64,000 nt of DNA from Fasciola hepatica (GCA_948099385.1 CANUEZ040000113.1:11730501-11794500); one strand, 5' to 3'. Shown: positions 46,809-59,695, counted from the stretch's first letter. Translations and numbers: made by a program. Notes: generated from the sequence alone by a model not told the origin.

Positions 46809-47664
46809 CAAATTCGAAAGTCACTTGACTTCGTTGGGACACAATCTGAAATAATTCAAGGTATATCCTGACAATTGGATTGGCTTATTCTGATCTAATA
46901 CTGTACTTTGAAGCACACTCGATGTGAATGATTGCGTCAATGTGACGTCGCAATATCGAAATTGCCATCAACCTACTTGACCACGCTTTGCTTCACTTTC
47001 ATCGGTGGTGTTCAAACGATGTCCAAATGGGAACTAGTGATCTCGGGGTTAATTTAGTCCGGTAAACGAAGAGGAATATATTTGTTCCACTATAGTGTCC
47101 ATGATACTAAGGGGACAGCAAATCGATTTGATCAAGGATCCACGTGGTTCCTCAAAAATGATACCGTATCTTCAGTGGGAACAGATAGAGTATGTGGTAC
47201 CGAAATCTACTGGGTCTCAATTTGACAAACTAGTTCTGTTCTTTGTTTATCTCAATTGCTAATTTCATTTCAACACGGATTGTCACTGACCTCGTGAGTT
47301 GGGAATGAAGGAAACAGAAAAAAAACAGAACATTAAGAAACAAAACAGAATAGAGCAAAATAAAACAAAACAAAATGAGAGAACGGTTCCGTTGTCAACG
47401 AGAACAATACCAAAACCGCAGAAAAACAATGCGCAAAAGAAAGACAGATTAATTTTACAATGAATAGAATTCCTAACGTTCTGTTTCCTCTGGGAATTGA
47501 GATTTATTCATTTTACGCGCTGTCATTCGGTATACTAACAATGGAAGTTTATTCGCAGTTAGCCGATTTGTCTATCAAGATTGTGAGAAGAAGGTGTCAC
47601 GTCGTAGAAGGTTCCGTTGGGTAATCACATATATGATCCGTTGAGATTTGTATGTGATTTAGTC
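46603..47664 (-). repeat. Right inverted-repeat arm of copy A, truncated
   Basis: Near-identical reverse complement of about 39420-40470. It begins with an inverted LTR (46603-46808) and is cut off at 47664 (GATTTAGTC) by the start of copy B. The intact equivalent in copy B continues past this point with ACAACTATG. Confidence 0.9.
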
Positions 47665-47949
47665 AAAGAAAAAAGACCTTGTCTACAGAGTTCTGTACTC
47701 CTGCACCACACAAAAGGAGTACCCTCTTCTCCGGGACCACACCTCGGGCACGCCTTACCACAAGACCTCTCCTGGGCCACAGCAAGGACAAGTCTCAATT
47801 AAATTCACACTCCACGTTTCAAATCACTTAACAATTCACGTCTCAATTACCGACTCAGTTCACTTCAAAACTATCTCCTCGGCCCACATCAGGTCCATTT
47901 TCAAGGCCTCCCATTCCCCGCAGTGCGGTCCCGCCGTGGGTGCCACAAA

Positions 47950-48107
47950 AGCAATATGCAAGGACCAGTGACTTCCGTGGGAGTTGCGAGTGTGCAACCT
48001 GCAAAATACAAAAAGAGGAACCCCATGAGCCGAAGCGCAGTAAGTGCATCAAAGACTACTACACACACATTATTCGGACAACAAAATGGCTGTCTTCAAC
48101 CTGCCCA
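47950..48107 (+). repeat. ~165-bp repeat, copy 3
   Basis: Duplicate of 36755-36912, differing at a few bases. Confidence 0.7.
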
Positions 48108-48131
48108 AGATAGGTTATGCATTCAGACTAG

Positions 48132-48132
<1 letters not shown>

Positions 48133-48177
<45 letters not shown>
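48133..48177. repeat. (TA)n microsatellite in copy B
   Basis: Equivalent of 36936-36981. Confidence 0.95.
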
Positions 48178-48178
<1 letters not shown>

Positions 48179-49415
48179 CGGGAAGTAAAATAATTAAATA
48201 TTCGCTTGACTTAAATGGGTCCGAATAACTGTACAACTGATAGAACAAGCGTCCGGTATGCGAAAGATCGCTGGTTCGTTTCCCACTCACGCGTAGCACT
48301 TTTTCGACACGAAAATTGAACTGGGATATTTGATTAATCAAGTCGAATGGTGTCTCCGAGTCATTTGCAACAACTACGTTTTGTAAACTACCAATAAATT
48401 TACTTGAAAGCCAAAGTCAGCCGAATTTCACGTGGGAGGTCTTTCAACCAGATATTTCTGTTCTCAAGTAACGGCGTAAAACAATCAAATAATAGCTTCT
48501 CGTCAATATCACCGAACAGCAGTGGTTAAACCGTCAACATGGTGAAATTCAGACTATTCTAACCCGGGTTCAGACCAGGCGGTAGCCGATGAACTTACCC
48601 ACCTGGAGGCCTCCAGCTGGTTGAAATCTACTTACATGAAATCTATACGAACATTATACAAAAAAATTAGGCAAAATAATTACAATGATTATTATATATA
48701 ACTAAAACCGAAGCTGATCACGTCGAAAGAAAGTGAATTTTCATGTATGCCTTCAGCCTCTATGAACATTGAACAACTGGTTTAATGTAACTTATAAAGA
48801 ATCATCTGTGGGGCCCATTCAGCTAATTACATTTCAAATTGCAAATCGACACAGGTTAAGTAGAGATTTCCCTCAGTTACTTGCAATCATGTACCAATGT
48901 AAAGAGGTTACTAAACCGTATTATCCGTAAGCGAAAATTCCGAAGCATATAGGCGTCGTATCATAGTGAAACTGGTAGAACACAAAAGCCTCTCCAAAGC
49001 ATGGACGGCGTGCTTCTACGGATTCAAATTCCGACCTCGGTCAACGAATTACAACATTTCGATCAATTCAACTCATGCTCAATATGACGAATCATATTTC
49101 AGCAGTGATGAAAGAAATGCCGCGCGTAAAAATTGGGCTGAAATCAAACGAAAACATTACCAAAAAACTATAAAATCTGATTATATGAATAATTTCAGTA
49201 GCAGAGTACCTGGGCTTCAAATAATTCACAAATAACTAAAAAATCTCGGTGACTGGTGTGAGTGTATGTAGGGTCGCTGAAGAACGGTGATAAGATTTCA
49301 AATTGACTGAGCATTTAAAGTGATACCATCTAAGACCCTTCGTGCATACCCACTCAGAAACAACTGGTACCCCAACGAATTACATGTGCGCACGTAATTT
49401 CACAGATTTTCAGCA

Positions 49416-49730
49416 TTAGGTGTGGCCTTGATACCGTTGATAGGTAAACATTTCTTCGGCGTTACTGAATAGTTTAGTCGATCGAGAACAATTTCCGAAT
49501 GCGCGCAACCATTGGATATGGCACATGCATGTTCGATCCATATAATTTCCACTGTAGCCAATCGAGAACATTCTTCTCCCGAAACCACATCTAAACTCAC
49601 CGTGTTCTTGATTCACTGTCTCCAACTCAGATGTCAGTTCACACACTTCCTCATTGTTTGTTAAGCATCCATACTCATTGCACTGGATCATGGTCAAAAT
49701 ACAGTTTTCCGCTTGCAGTGCAATCATCAT
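49416..49730 (-). pseudogene. Cys-rich ORF with weak EGF/CUB-like pattern, arm of copy B
   Basis: 104 codons, the duplicate of 38221-38535 with a few amino-acid changes (for example ELETVNQEHGEFRCGFG against EFETVNQEQGGFICGFG). The frame is kept open despite these changes, and the same downstream frameshift breaks the CUB-like part. Domain assignment is tentative. Confidence 0.35.
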
Positions 49731-49802
49731 TCTTGTTATTGTGGAGGGATTTCATTTACAAATACAACAGGGGTCGATTCTCATGTATGGTGCTATCCAC
49801 CG

Positions 49803-49862
49803 AGCGGTTGATTGATTGGTTGATTGATTGATTGATAGATTGACTGATCGACTGATTGACCT
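49803..49862. repeat. (GATT)n simple repeat
   Basis: Equivalent of 38608-38670, with one GATA unit. Confidence 0.85.
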
Positions 49863-51759
49863 ATCGATTAGGAATTTGTCATGCACACTCCCATTATGCG
49901 TGCCCATGTCGTTTTCAGTCGTTTTCAGCGTATATTAGCCGTATCTGTACTGAACTAATGCGACGAGGGATACTGTGACAATAGAACGAGAGGGTGAATT
50001 TCGAACCGATCGCACTAATCAAATCCGAGCCACATACAGGAGACGAAGAAGTGACTATTTCGAATGCAACCCACAACAGACAAAACGAACCCTACCGACA
50101 AGCAACTGGATGTCAATACAACCCCGACAAGCAAGTAAGCAGACAGACAGACAGGTAGTCAGTGGAAGCATCACACACGTTGTGAGCAACAGATCAGGGC
50201 ATCACCTATCGGTTGAAAGATTGAGTTGATCTCTTCGACAGCATCTATCACCTCACTTCAATTCAGTCCAATATCACACACCACTCATTTCATAATTTCT
50301 GCAAATCATCCTCATGGATCTTCGTTAGCCACATGAGATCTTTTTGAATGAAATAACACTTCTCACGTCATATCAGCCAAAACATACCATCGGATCACAG
50401 GTTGAATTCAGAAGTAATTTATATGTCAAATCCTTCCACAAAAAATAAAATCCTATTCACATTGCAAATTATCTTCCAACTGTTTATACAACATTTTGTG
50501 TGTCGACTACAATTTTGAATGAATCATATTGTTGGAGGTATTTAGTAGTATAAAGATGGAAAGCATCTAATCAGTTGTGTGGTTATTCAAGCTTAGCTCG
50601 TATACAGACTCACATAGTTGTGACTAAATCACATACAAATCTCAACGGATCATATATGTGATTACCCAACGGAACCTTCTACGACGTGACACCTTCTTCT
50701 CACAATCTTGATAGACAAATCGGCTAACTGCGAATAAACTTCCATTGTTAGTATACCGAATGACAGCGCGTAAAATGAATAAATCTCAATTCCCAGAGGA
50801 AACAGAACGTTAGGAATTCTATTCATTGTAAAATTAATCTGTCTTTCTTTTGCGCATTGTTTTTCTGCGGTTTTGGTATTGTTCTCGTTGACAACGGAAC
50901 CGTTCTCTCATTTTGTTTTGTTTTATTTTGCTCTATTCTGTTTTGTTTCTTAATGTTCTGTTTTTTTTCTGTTTCCTTCATTCCCAACTCACGAGGTCAG
51001 TGACAATCCGTGTTGAAATGAAATTAGCAATTGAGATAAACAAAGAACAGAACTAGTTTGTCAAATTGAGACCCAGTAGATTTCGGTACCACATACTCTA
51101 TCTGTTCCCACTGAAGATACGGTATCATTTTTGAGGAACCACGTGGATCCTTGATCAAATCGATTTGCTGTCCCCTTAGTATCATGGACACTATAGTGAA
51201 ACAAATATATTCTTCTTCGTTTACCAGACTAAATTAACCCCGAGATCACTAGTTCCCATTTGGACATCGTTTGAACACCACCGATGAAAGTGAAGCAAAG
51301 CGTGGTCAAGTAGGTTGATGGCAATTTCGATATTGCGACGTCAAATTGACGCAATCATTCACATCGAGTGTGCTTCAAAATACAGTATTAGATCAGAATA
51401 AGCCAATCCAATTGTCAGGATATACCTTGTATTATTTCAGATTGTGTCCCAACGAAGTCAAGTGACTTTCGAATTTGTGTTGGATACGTTTTTGTTTCAC
51501 CACATCAGTGGCCTTTCCTGATTGGTTAGGAAGTGTCTTTTATTTGGCACATTGTAAATCGAGTAACCTGACTGGTGTGAGAGGCTTGGTAAACCACTGA
51601 ATAATTACCAACAACTGAGATATCCTTGTTGCATTGTGTAACACCATACTGATTACTTCTCCCGAAGAACTGACTTTTGACACGGTGGCAGCGGAAACTG
51701 ATGTGAAAGTGAGGATTTCGGAGTAACGACCGCACAATGGCCTGCAGATCCACCCACCG

Positions 51760-52549
51760 GTGCACTTGGTGATGGAAGACACGAGTCGATTGGCTGGCCG
51801 CTGGAGGCTGTGGCAAACGCAGTATGAAGATTTCCGGACACTGACAGCCTTGAAGTACGAATCAAAGGCTATCCAACTTGCGTTATTTCGTCACACCTTT
51901 GGACCGGCAGCGGTTCGCATCAGCACTGGCTTTTCATATGATTCCGATGAAAACAGTGGTGACTGGATGACAATTATGCTTAAAATCGAGCAAAATTGTC
52001 TTGCTGAATGCAAAACCACATGAGCGTCTTTCTTTTCAACTAAAGAGATGAGACATTTGACTCTCTTTTGTTGCAGTTAGGGAAACACTGATACGATCAC
52101 GCAATTTTTGCACCTGCTTAGAAGAGAACCTCAAGAGGGATCGGATAGTGTTTGGATTACGCGATCCCACCTGGATCAAAAGGTTGTTGAAGGTTCGGGA
52201 ATTATCACTCCAACAGTGCGTCGGCATCAGCCGAGGTGATGAAGCAGCCGAACAAGGCATGGAGACGTTGAATGTGTTAGAGTCGCGTGATCTGAATAAA
52301 ATAACGTCAGAGATACGCACAGTGCCAAAGACGGAATGTCAGTTTTGTGGCAGACTACAATTCGCAGGAAGAGACAACTGTCCGGTCTGGGGAAAGATTT
52401 GTGATGGCTGCGAGCACAGTAAACCACTTTCCACCAAAATGTTTATTAGAGAGAAAACCGTGAACGGAGAACAAAATCATCGAGAACAAAACAGTGTGGT
52501 GAACAAGCTCGTTTTCAGTTATTCGTACGCATACCAATACGTAACATGA
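51760..52549 (+). pseudogene. Gag of the Gypsy element, copy B
   Basis: The two frames (51760-52023 and 52148-52549) have the same sequence as copy A: the N-terminal capsid-like block, a frameshift, then the CQFCG...CPVWGK knuckle without the expected His. I saw no amino-acid difference from copy A. Confidence 0.7.
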
Positions 52550-52626
52550 AATATGACTCAAACCTACAAAAGGGATGATCATCCAAATCTGTCTGTGCAC
52601 GTGTGTGTGTGTATGCATGTGAAATT

Positions 52627-53624
52627 GATCACAGTGAAGAATGTTCGTGTGGTTGCACACGTGTTCGGGAACAAGAAGAGGGCCATGGAAGTTCAAGTGC
52701 TTGCACAAATGGTTTCTGAGCACACAGGGGAGGACTGTAGAGTGGAATACTCACGGCTTCGGCTGTGGCTAAGATGCGACACTTGACAGGTCTTGACTGC
52801 ATGCCCTGGACTTTGTAAATGGTGCGAAAAGCGTTTATCACCTCTACGGAATGGTTTGACTCAACAAGGTATGAATACACAGCACACGTAGCTGTCCTAA
52901 TAGCTGCAGTGTTCAACCAAGCCGGGTTGTGTTCACGAACACGTTCGGATGAGCCCCTGGTTGTGCCGCCAATGTACCTGGTTCCACAAGAACAGGTGGA
53001 TGAATATACATAAAAAGACGCTGCAGAATCTGGCACTTTATCCTTCAGTCGAAAACACACAATCGGTTTAGACTCGAACATAACTTGTAATTGTGCAGTG
53101 TAGAATGTTCAACTGACTTCTCCTGTTAGTCTTCGTTGAATAACTTCTATTTCCGTATACCCTTTGAATGACAAACGGACATATACGGGCTTCTTTTCGA
53201 CCACTGTCTGTCTTGGCCTATCTTCATGTCGTTGCATCGTCTTGTCAATGAACCTTTCCGGATAGCCGTTTTCTAGGAAAGCACTCCTCAGAAAACGAAG
53301 TTCATTTTCTATTGTGTCTTGTGTGCAGATTTTCCTTGCTCCATTAACCAGGCAACGCACTAGATTTCTCTTCACTTTGAGTGGTACGAAACTGTGAAAA
53401 TGAATGTATTGGCAATTCCAAGTTGCTTTCCTGTGCACTGACAACTGAACGGAACCATCACTTCGACGGCTTACGCAAACATCTAAGTAAGGTAGACCGT
53501 TTTCCTTTTCTTGTTGAATTGAACATTTGGATGGGCTGTAGTATATCTGTTAAGTATTATATTTGGATCAACTTTGGTATCTACCACACATACGATATCG
53601 TCCACTTACGGTTTGTATAAGGTG
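52627..53624 (-). mobile_element. Penelope-like fragment inserted antisense in the Gypsy element, copy B
   Basis: Same position and sequence as 41415-42412: palm motif with stop-VDD, thumb (53444-53109) and GIY-YIG frame (53081-52629). One change in the GIY-YIG frame is visible (YVYSSTCSCG here, YVCSSTCSCG in copy A). Confidence 0.75.
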
Positions 53625-53719
53625 CACCCTTCGATTGTTCACTTGAGTTGGTAATTTTCACTTTTTTGTATCCATTGTGTTCTGTGGGATTTTTCGAACA
53701 AAATCATCACAACACAGAT

Positions 53720-54102
53720 CGAGTGAATGGGACGCAAATGCCAGAAAAGCGAAAGGGCGTTCTTGCCAAGATGGTGGGGAACGGAGAAGAGGCGGATTTC
53801 CAGTTGGACACGGAAGCATCGATGAGCATCATGTTTATGAACTCTCTGTCTAATATTACACCGACATTGACACAGAAGTGATCAGGTTCATTCAAACGGG
53901 TAAGGCAATACTGCAAGTCGTCAACCCCAAGGATGGACAGTTATCACTCATAAACTTTGTTGTGAAAGACCAGGGTTATTTTCCTATCCTTGAATGTGAA
54001 TCTCTCGAAAATCTGGGTTTGGTGTCATTCCACTATGGTTCATTCATTCACCATGGATCTGATAATGTCGAATATTACTTGGAAAAATAGGCCTCTGTTT
54101 TC
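53720..54102 (+). pseudogene. Protease region of the Gypsy element, copy B
   Basis: The same DTE active-site change and frameshift as copy A (LDTEASMSIM, then the frame 53878-54090). Confidence 0.7.
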
Positions 54103-55412
54103 GATGAGAAATTGGGAACGCTTCCGGGATGGCGGTAGTAAACGTACATGAATCCACAGAGCCTATGGCATTACCAACAAGGCGTATTCCGTATGCAGTT
54201 AGAGAACAAATTGAGCGCGAGTTGGACATTCTCATATCGAAAGATGTCCTGGTTAAAGTTGATGAGCCGACAGATCGGGTGAATCGAATCGTGATCGTGA
54301 CGAAAGCATCTGGAGAACTTCACATTGGCATTGATTCCAAACCACTAGACAAAGCACTCAGGACAGAGCACTTTTCATTACCTGTTTTTAACGATATTCT
54401 TCCTGAGTTATTATAATGCGCGTTGCTTGACGAAAGTTGATATGGCTTCAGCGTTTTGGTATTTAGAGATGGATGAAGCCTTAAATTACTTGACCAGGTT
54501 TGGCACTCCGTACGGCTGGTTCCGTTGGAACAGACTACCTTTCGGCCTGACGGTATCTAGCGAAACACTTTAGAAGAAAATTCTCCAAGCAGTGGACGAC
54601 TTAACTCGAGCACTGTGCGCGGCAGATGATATTCTTATTTTCGGCGAGAATATCAAGGTACACACTAGACGGTTTGATTCTTCTCTTCAACGATGTATTT
54701 ATGAGGGAATCAAATTAAAACGAGACTGGTTGACATTTTGTCAAACAGCAGTCAAGTTCTACGGCCACATTATCACAAGAGCAGGGATCAAACTGGATCC
54801 AGAAAAGGTAAGCTCGATTGTAGAGATTCCTGCGCCAACCGATACGAAAGGCGTCTCACGTTTTAGCGGAAGGATCAACTATCTGAGCAGATTCTTACCA
54901 GAGCTAGCGGAATTGACGAGACCGATCCGCCGATTAACCCACAAGGAAGAAAAGTGGATTTGGTCAGATGAACAGCAAACAGCGTTTGGTCACATCAAGC
55001 AGCTTATCGTGAAGGCCTCAGTCCTAGCATATTATGATCACACCTTTCCTCTACGCATACAATGTGACAGCAGTCAACATGGTTTAGAAGCTGTTCTGTT
55101 ACAAAATGGGCGCTCGCTCGATTATCGTAGTAGAACGTTAACAAGTTGTGAACAGAAATATGCGCAAATTGAAAAACAAATACCGGCAATCGTGTGCTCT
55201 CTGAAGAAGTTCAGTGATTACACGCGCGGGCGACTTACGCACATATATTCAATCACAAGCCATTGATCACGATCGTGGATAAGCGGCTACATCTAGACCC
55301 AAGAAGACTTCAATCAAGGGTAATACGTTTCCAAAAGTATATCTACGACCTACATTATCAGCAAGGAAAGCAGATGTTTGTAGGTGACGCGCTGAACAGC
55401 CATACTACCAAA
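54092..55412 (+). pseudogene. Reverse transcriptase-RNase H of the Gypsy element, copy B
   Basis: Frames 54129-54416 and 54592-55266 match copy A, including the TAG stop at 54571-54573, ADDILIFGEN, and the frameshift after GRLTHIYS. It differs from copy A at two visible residues (SRTLTS for SSTLTS, AIVCS for AIMCS); in both cases the copy B residue is the more usual one for the family. Confidence 0.85.
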
Positions 55413-55440
55413 TACGGAAGACGAACGTAGAAAGGAAACG

Positions 55441-56380
55441 GTGAACATTGCATTGGCGGTTACGGAATCTGAGTTATCCCAAATCCAGAATGCCACGATG
55501 ACAGATCCTTGTCAACAATTCCTGAAGGAAGCCATCACCCAAGCTTGGCCGGAAGATAAAAGAACCTTATTGACAGAATTGTTAGCTTGCTTTTTGATAA
55601 GACGCTCAGCTTCGGTTACACAATTCACACGCAGGTCTCAATGGATGTATCACCCAAGTCAGAGAATCATACTACTGGCCTGGTACGGCAGAACAGCTTA
55701 AACAGACGGTAGCAAATTGCAAACCATACAGACAATTTGGTCAACGACAAACAAGAGAACCGGTGGAAATGCACCTCACACCTGGTCGGCCTTGGCAAAT
55801 TGTGACGTTGGATATCTTTTACCATGGGAAAGACAGTTACCTAGAAACCACTGATTACTGCAGTGATTTCTTCGAAGTCGACCTTCTGAGAACAAGAAAA
55901 ACTGCAAAAATCATCAACAAACTGCGAGCCAGTTTTGTACGGCATAGAATCCCGATTCGAGTGATTCCCGATGGTGATTCACAGTTTCGCAGCACGGAAT
56001 TCCAGCATTTCTCGAAGATGTGACAGTTCAGCCATCACATCACCAGTCCTTACTACAGTCAGCCCAACGGCAAAGCAAAGAGCGCTGTGAAACAGGCGAA
56101 GAAGACACTCAGGAAGTGCAAGTCTGAGGCCAGCGATCCGTTCATCCTTCTGCTTGAGCTTCGAAATATGCCTTCGGCAACGGTGGGAGCAAACCCGACG
56201 AAACGCCTATTTGGAGGAGGGACAAGCCCAATCCTACCAGCTTGTGCTGGTTTACTGGACCCAGATGTCGTAGCGCCTTCAGCAGTCAGATTTAAAATGA
56301 AAATGGAACGGAGGTGGAATAAAGATTTCACGATCGGAGCAGCAAACCAACGAATCCACTCAAGCCAGGTGAAAGTCTAG
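55441..56380 (+). pseudogene. Integrase of the Gypsy element, copy B
   Basis: Frames 55441-55701, 55763-56023 and 56087-56380 match copy A, with the same TGA stop (56021-56023) and the same Glu-to-Lys change in NGKAKSAV. Small differences lie in the C-terminus (AAPS/ASS and GAAN/GEAN regions). Confidence 0.8.
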
Positions 56381-56715
56381 ATTCAACCAACTGAACTGAT
56401 AGCAAAGCCCTGAACGAAAGGAGAGGTGCAAGCGCATGTAACAAAGAAATCACAACGAATACGCTCTGGAAGTAGTCGGATAAGAAGGAATAGGGTTCAT
56501 TCGATAAAATTGGAAGAAGGTAATGATGAGGAAAAGAAAACCAGTGAAGGCGATAACGAAGGAGAATACGAGCAAAACCAGAAATGATGATGAAGAGACT
56601 GATTCAGATAAAACTTTACGTTCATCCTTCAGACAGGAGCATTCACCGTCTAGAATTCGAAGTGGGCAAAGTTACAAGCCGGAAGGCAATTAGACGTCTC
56701 GCATAAGAGGAAGAA

Positions 56716-56922
56716 TGTTTTGGATTCGTCTTGGCTTTAACACATCAATAACGTTTCCTGATTGGTCAGAAAGTGGCTTTTATTCGGCTCATTGTAAATC
56801 GAGTAACCTGACTGGTGTGAGTGGCTTGGTAAACCACCGATTAATTACCAATAACTAAGATTTCCTTGTTGCGTTGTATAACACCATGCTGATTGCCTTA
56901 CCCAAAGAAGTAACCTTTGACG
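56716..56922 (+). repeat. 3' LTR, copy B
   Basis: Duplicate of 45504-45710. Confidence 0.75.
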
Positions 56923-57603
56923 AAATTGACACCAGGTTAAACTCAGAATCGGTAAAATTAAATTTTGTTTAGTAAAATTCAGTTTAGAAAGTGCCTGTCT
57001 GAGGCTTCATTTAGTACACTCAACCTTTCCCTGCAACAATCCAGTAATGTACTCTACGAATAATGTATTTTTCACATGCCCACTACTGAAAGCAGTGGAC
57101 AACCAACACTGCACAATCACATGTACTCATTTCACAACCTAGTATAAGTAGCAATTATGGCCACATTATTCGAGAAAGGAGAGCCACATAAGGTCCCAAT
57201 AAATGAAGTGGGGCACCAGAGTGGAAGACAATGAAGTTGTGTGTTCGAATTTGTATTGTTATTGATCGTTCCGAGAAAATAAACAGCTCCCGAGCACCAT
57301 TATGCCTTTCAGTTTGACCTTGACTTTGTGAAACCTGTTTTAGTTGTATTCCTCTTATTTTTCGACCATTCGCCGAATTCCGAATTTCATTTTCCATTCC
57401 CCCTCTGTCAGTACTTGCCCTCAGTGTTGCCAGTGTTTGATTTCAGCCTATCAGTTTTGTCGGTGCCGAGTTTCTCACATGAACAATTTCCCGTTACACG
57501 ACCAAGTATTAATACGAAAACAGGAAACTTCGTGGTCCAAAGAACTAACTACACAATAAGGGAAGAAACTATTCATAACAATGGTAGTTTATTGACTCCG
57601 CAC

Positions 57604-57811
57604 TAAGCGAGGGAGAGATAGAAAGAAGGAGGGAAAGGAGAAAAGAATAAAAGAACAAATAAATGAGCGAAAAAGGAAGAAATGAAGGAAAAAGATAGAA
57701 AGAGGGAAAACAAAGGAAGAATTTAGAGTGAACGAATGAATGAATCAATCAATCAATCAATCAATGGAAAATGTATGAATGAATGAATGAATGAGCGAAA
57801 GAAGGGAAGAA
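57604..57811 (+). repeat. Purine-rich tract with (GAAT)n and (AATC)n, copy B
   Basis: Equivalent of 46392-46602. It differs by several small indels, more than the surrounding sequence, as expected for a slippage-prone tract. Confidence 0.85.
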
Positions 57812-58017
57812 TGGAAAGAAGTCAGCTCTTCGGGAGAAGTAATCAGTATGGTGTTACACAATGCAACAAGGATGTCTTAGTTGTTGGTAATTATTCAGTG
57901 GTTTACCAAGCCTCTCACACCAGTCAGGTTACTCGATTTACAATGTGCCAAATAAAAGACACTTCCTAACCAATCAGGAAAGGCCACTGATGTGGTGAAA
58001 CAAAAACGTATCCAACA
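57812..58017 (-). repeat. Inverted LTR at the edge of the right arm, copy B
   Basis: Equivalent of 46603-46808. Confidence 0.8.
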
Positions 58018-59631
58018 CAAATTCGAAAGTCACTTGACTTCGTTGGGACACAATCTGAAATAATACAAGGTATATCCTGACAATTGGATTGGCTTATTCT
58101 GATCTAATACTGTACTTTGAAGCACACTCGATGTTAATGATTGCGTCAATTTGACGTCGCAATATCGAAATTGCCATCAACCTACTGGACCACGCTTTGC
58201 TTCACTTTCATCGGTGGTGTTCAAACGATGTCCAAATGGGAACTAGTGATCTCGGGGTTAATTTAGTCCGGTAAACGAAGAAGAATATATTTGTTTCACT
58301 ATAGTGTCCATGATACTAAGGGGACAGCAAATCGATTTGATCAAGGATCCACGTGGTTCCTCAAAAATGATACCGTATCTTCAGTGGGAACAGATAGAGT
58401 ATGTGGTACCGAAATCTACTGGGTCTCAATTTGACAAACTAGTTCTGTTCTTTGTTTATCTCAATTGCTAATTTCATTTCAACACGGATTGTCACTGACC
58501 TCGTGAGTTGGGAATGAAGGAAACAGAAAAAAACAGAACATTAAGAAACAAAACAGAATAGAGCAAAATAAAACAAAACAAAATGAGAGAACGGTTCCGT
58601 TGTCAACGAGAACAATACCAAAACCGCAGAAAAACAATGCGCAAAAGAAAGACAAAATAATTTTACAATGAACAGAATTCCTAACGTCCCGTTTCCTCTG
58701 GGAATTGAGATTTATTCATTTTACGCGCTGTCATTCGGTATACTAACAATGGAAGTTTATTCGCAGTTATCCGATTTGTCTATCAGGATTGTGAGAAGAA
58801 GGTGTCACGTCGTAGAAGGTTCCGTTGGGTAATCACATATATGATCTGTTGAGATTTGTATGTGATTTAGTCACAACTATGTGAGTCTGTATACGTGCTG
58901 AGCTTGAATAACCACACAACTGATTAGATGCTTTCCATCTTTATACTACTAAATACTTCCAACAATATGATTCATTCAAAATTATAGTCGACACACAAAA
59001 TGTTTTATGAACAGTTGGAAGATAATTTGCAATGTGAATAGGATTTTATTTTTCGTGGAAGGATTTGACATATAAATTACTTCTGAATTCAACCTGTGAT
59101 CCGATGGTATGCTTTGGCTGATATGACGTGAGAAGTGTTATTTCATTCAAAAAGATCTCATGTGGCTAACGAAGATCCATAAGGATGATTTGCAGAAATT
59201 ATGAAATGAGTGGTGTGTGATATTGGACTGAACTGAAGTGAGGTGATAGATGCTGTCGAAGAGATCAACTCAATCTTTCAACCGATAGGTGATGCCCTGA
59301 TCTGTTGCTCACAACGTGTGTGATGCTTCCACTGACTACCTGTCTGTCTGTCTGCTTACTTGCTTGTCGGGGTTGTATTGACATCCAGTTGCTCGTCGGT
59401 AGGGTTCGTTTTGTCTGTTGTGGGTTGCATTCGAAATAGTCACTTCTTCGTCTCCTGTATGTGGCTCGGATTTAATTAGTGCGATCGGTTCGAAATTCAC
59501 CCTCTCGTTCTATTTTCACAGTATCCCCCATCACATTAGTTCAGTACAAATAAGGCTAATATACGCTGAAAACGACTGAAAACGACATGGGCACGCATAA
59601 TGGGAGTGTGCATGACAAATTCCTAATCAAT

Positions 59632-59695
59632 AGGTCAATCAGTCGATCAGTCGATCAATCAATCAATCAATCAATCAATCATTTAATCAACCGCT
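59632..59695. repeat. (AATC)n simple repeat
   Basis: Inverted equivalent of the (GATT)n run in the left arms. Confidence 0.85.

Larger units (their letters stand above)
36471..47664 (+). repeat. 11.2-kb tandem unit, copy A
   Basis: Direct repeat of 47665-58872. Landmarks keep an offset of 11191-11212 bases throughout, for example the integrase frame at 44551 and 55763. By eye the copies are nearly identical along their length, with scattered single-base changes and a few small indels (microsatellite length, a TTTTG tract near 39720, a 5-base gap near 39950). It contains a left arm, a Gypsy element with an antisense Penelope insert, a purine tract and a truncated right arm. Confidence 0.95.
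48755..51682 (+). repeat. Left inverted-repeat arm of copy B
   Basis: Equivalent of 37560-40470. It pairs in inverted orientation with both right arms. At some variable sites it agrees with the right arm of copy A, at others with the right arm of copy B. Confidence 0.85.
51478..56922 (+). mobile_element. Ty3/Gypsy LTR retrotransposon, copy B (dead)
   Basis: Duplicate of 40266-45710 at a constant offset of 11212 bases. The LTRs are 51478-51682 and 56716-56922, and the primer-binding-site-like sequence is at 51686. It shares the stops, frameshifts and catalytic changes of copy A, so it was already dead when duplicated. Small differences from copy A include Arg for Ser in the RNase H region (55133) and Ala for Asp at the end of the frame near 55699. 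Confidence 0.9.
47665..58872 (+). repeat. 11.2-kb tandem unit, copy B
   Basis: Begins AAAGAAAAAAGACC, equivalent to AAAGAAAAGACC at 36471. It has the same content and order as copy A. 58872 is the position equivalent to the end of copy A; beyond it the right arm continues to about 61265. Confidence 0.95.

Noticed and set aside
36471..47664. Reading the arm-flanked unit as one giant DNA transposon of the Maverick/Polinton kind
   Set aside because: No polymerase B, packaging ATPase, capsid or Polinton-type integrase is present. The integrase, RT and Gag present are explained by the LTR element, and the arms end at an LTR rather than at transposon termini with a target duplication.
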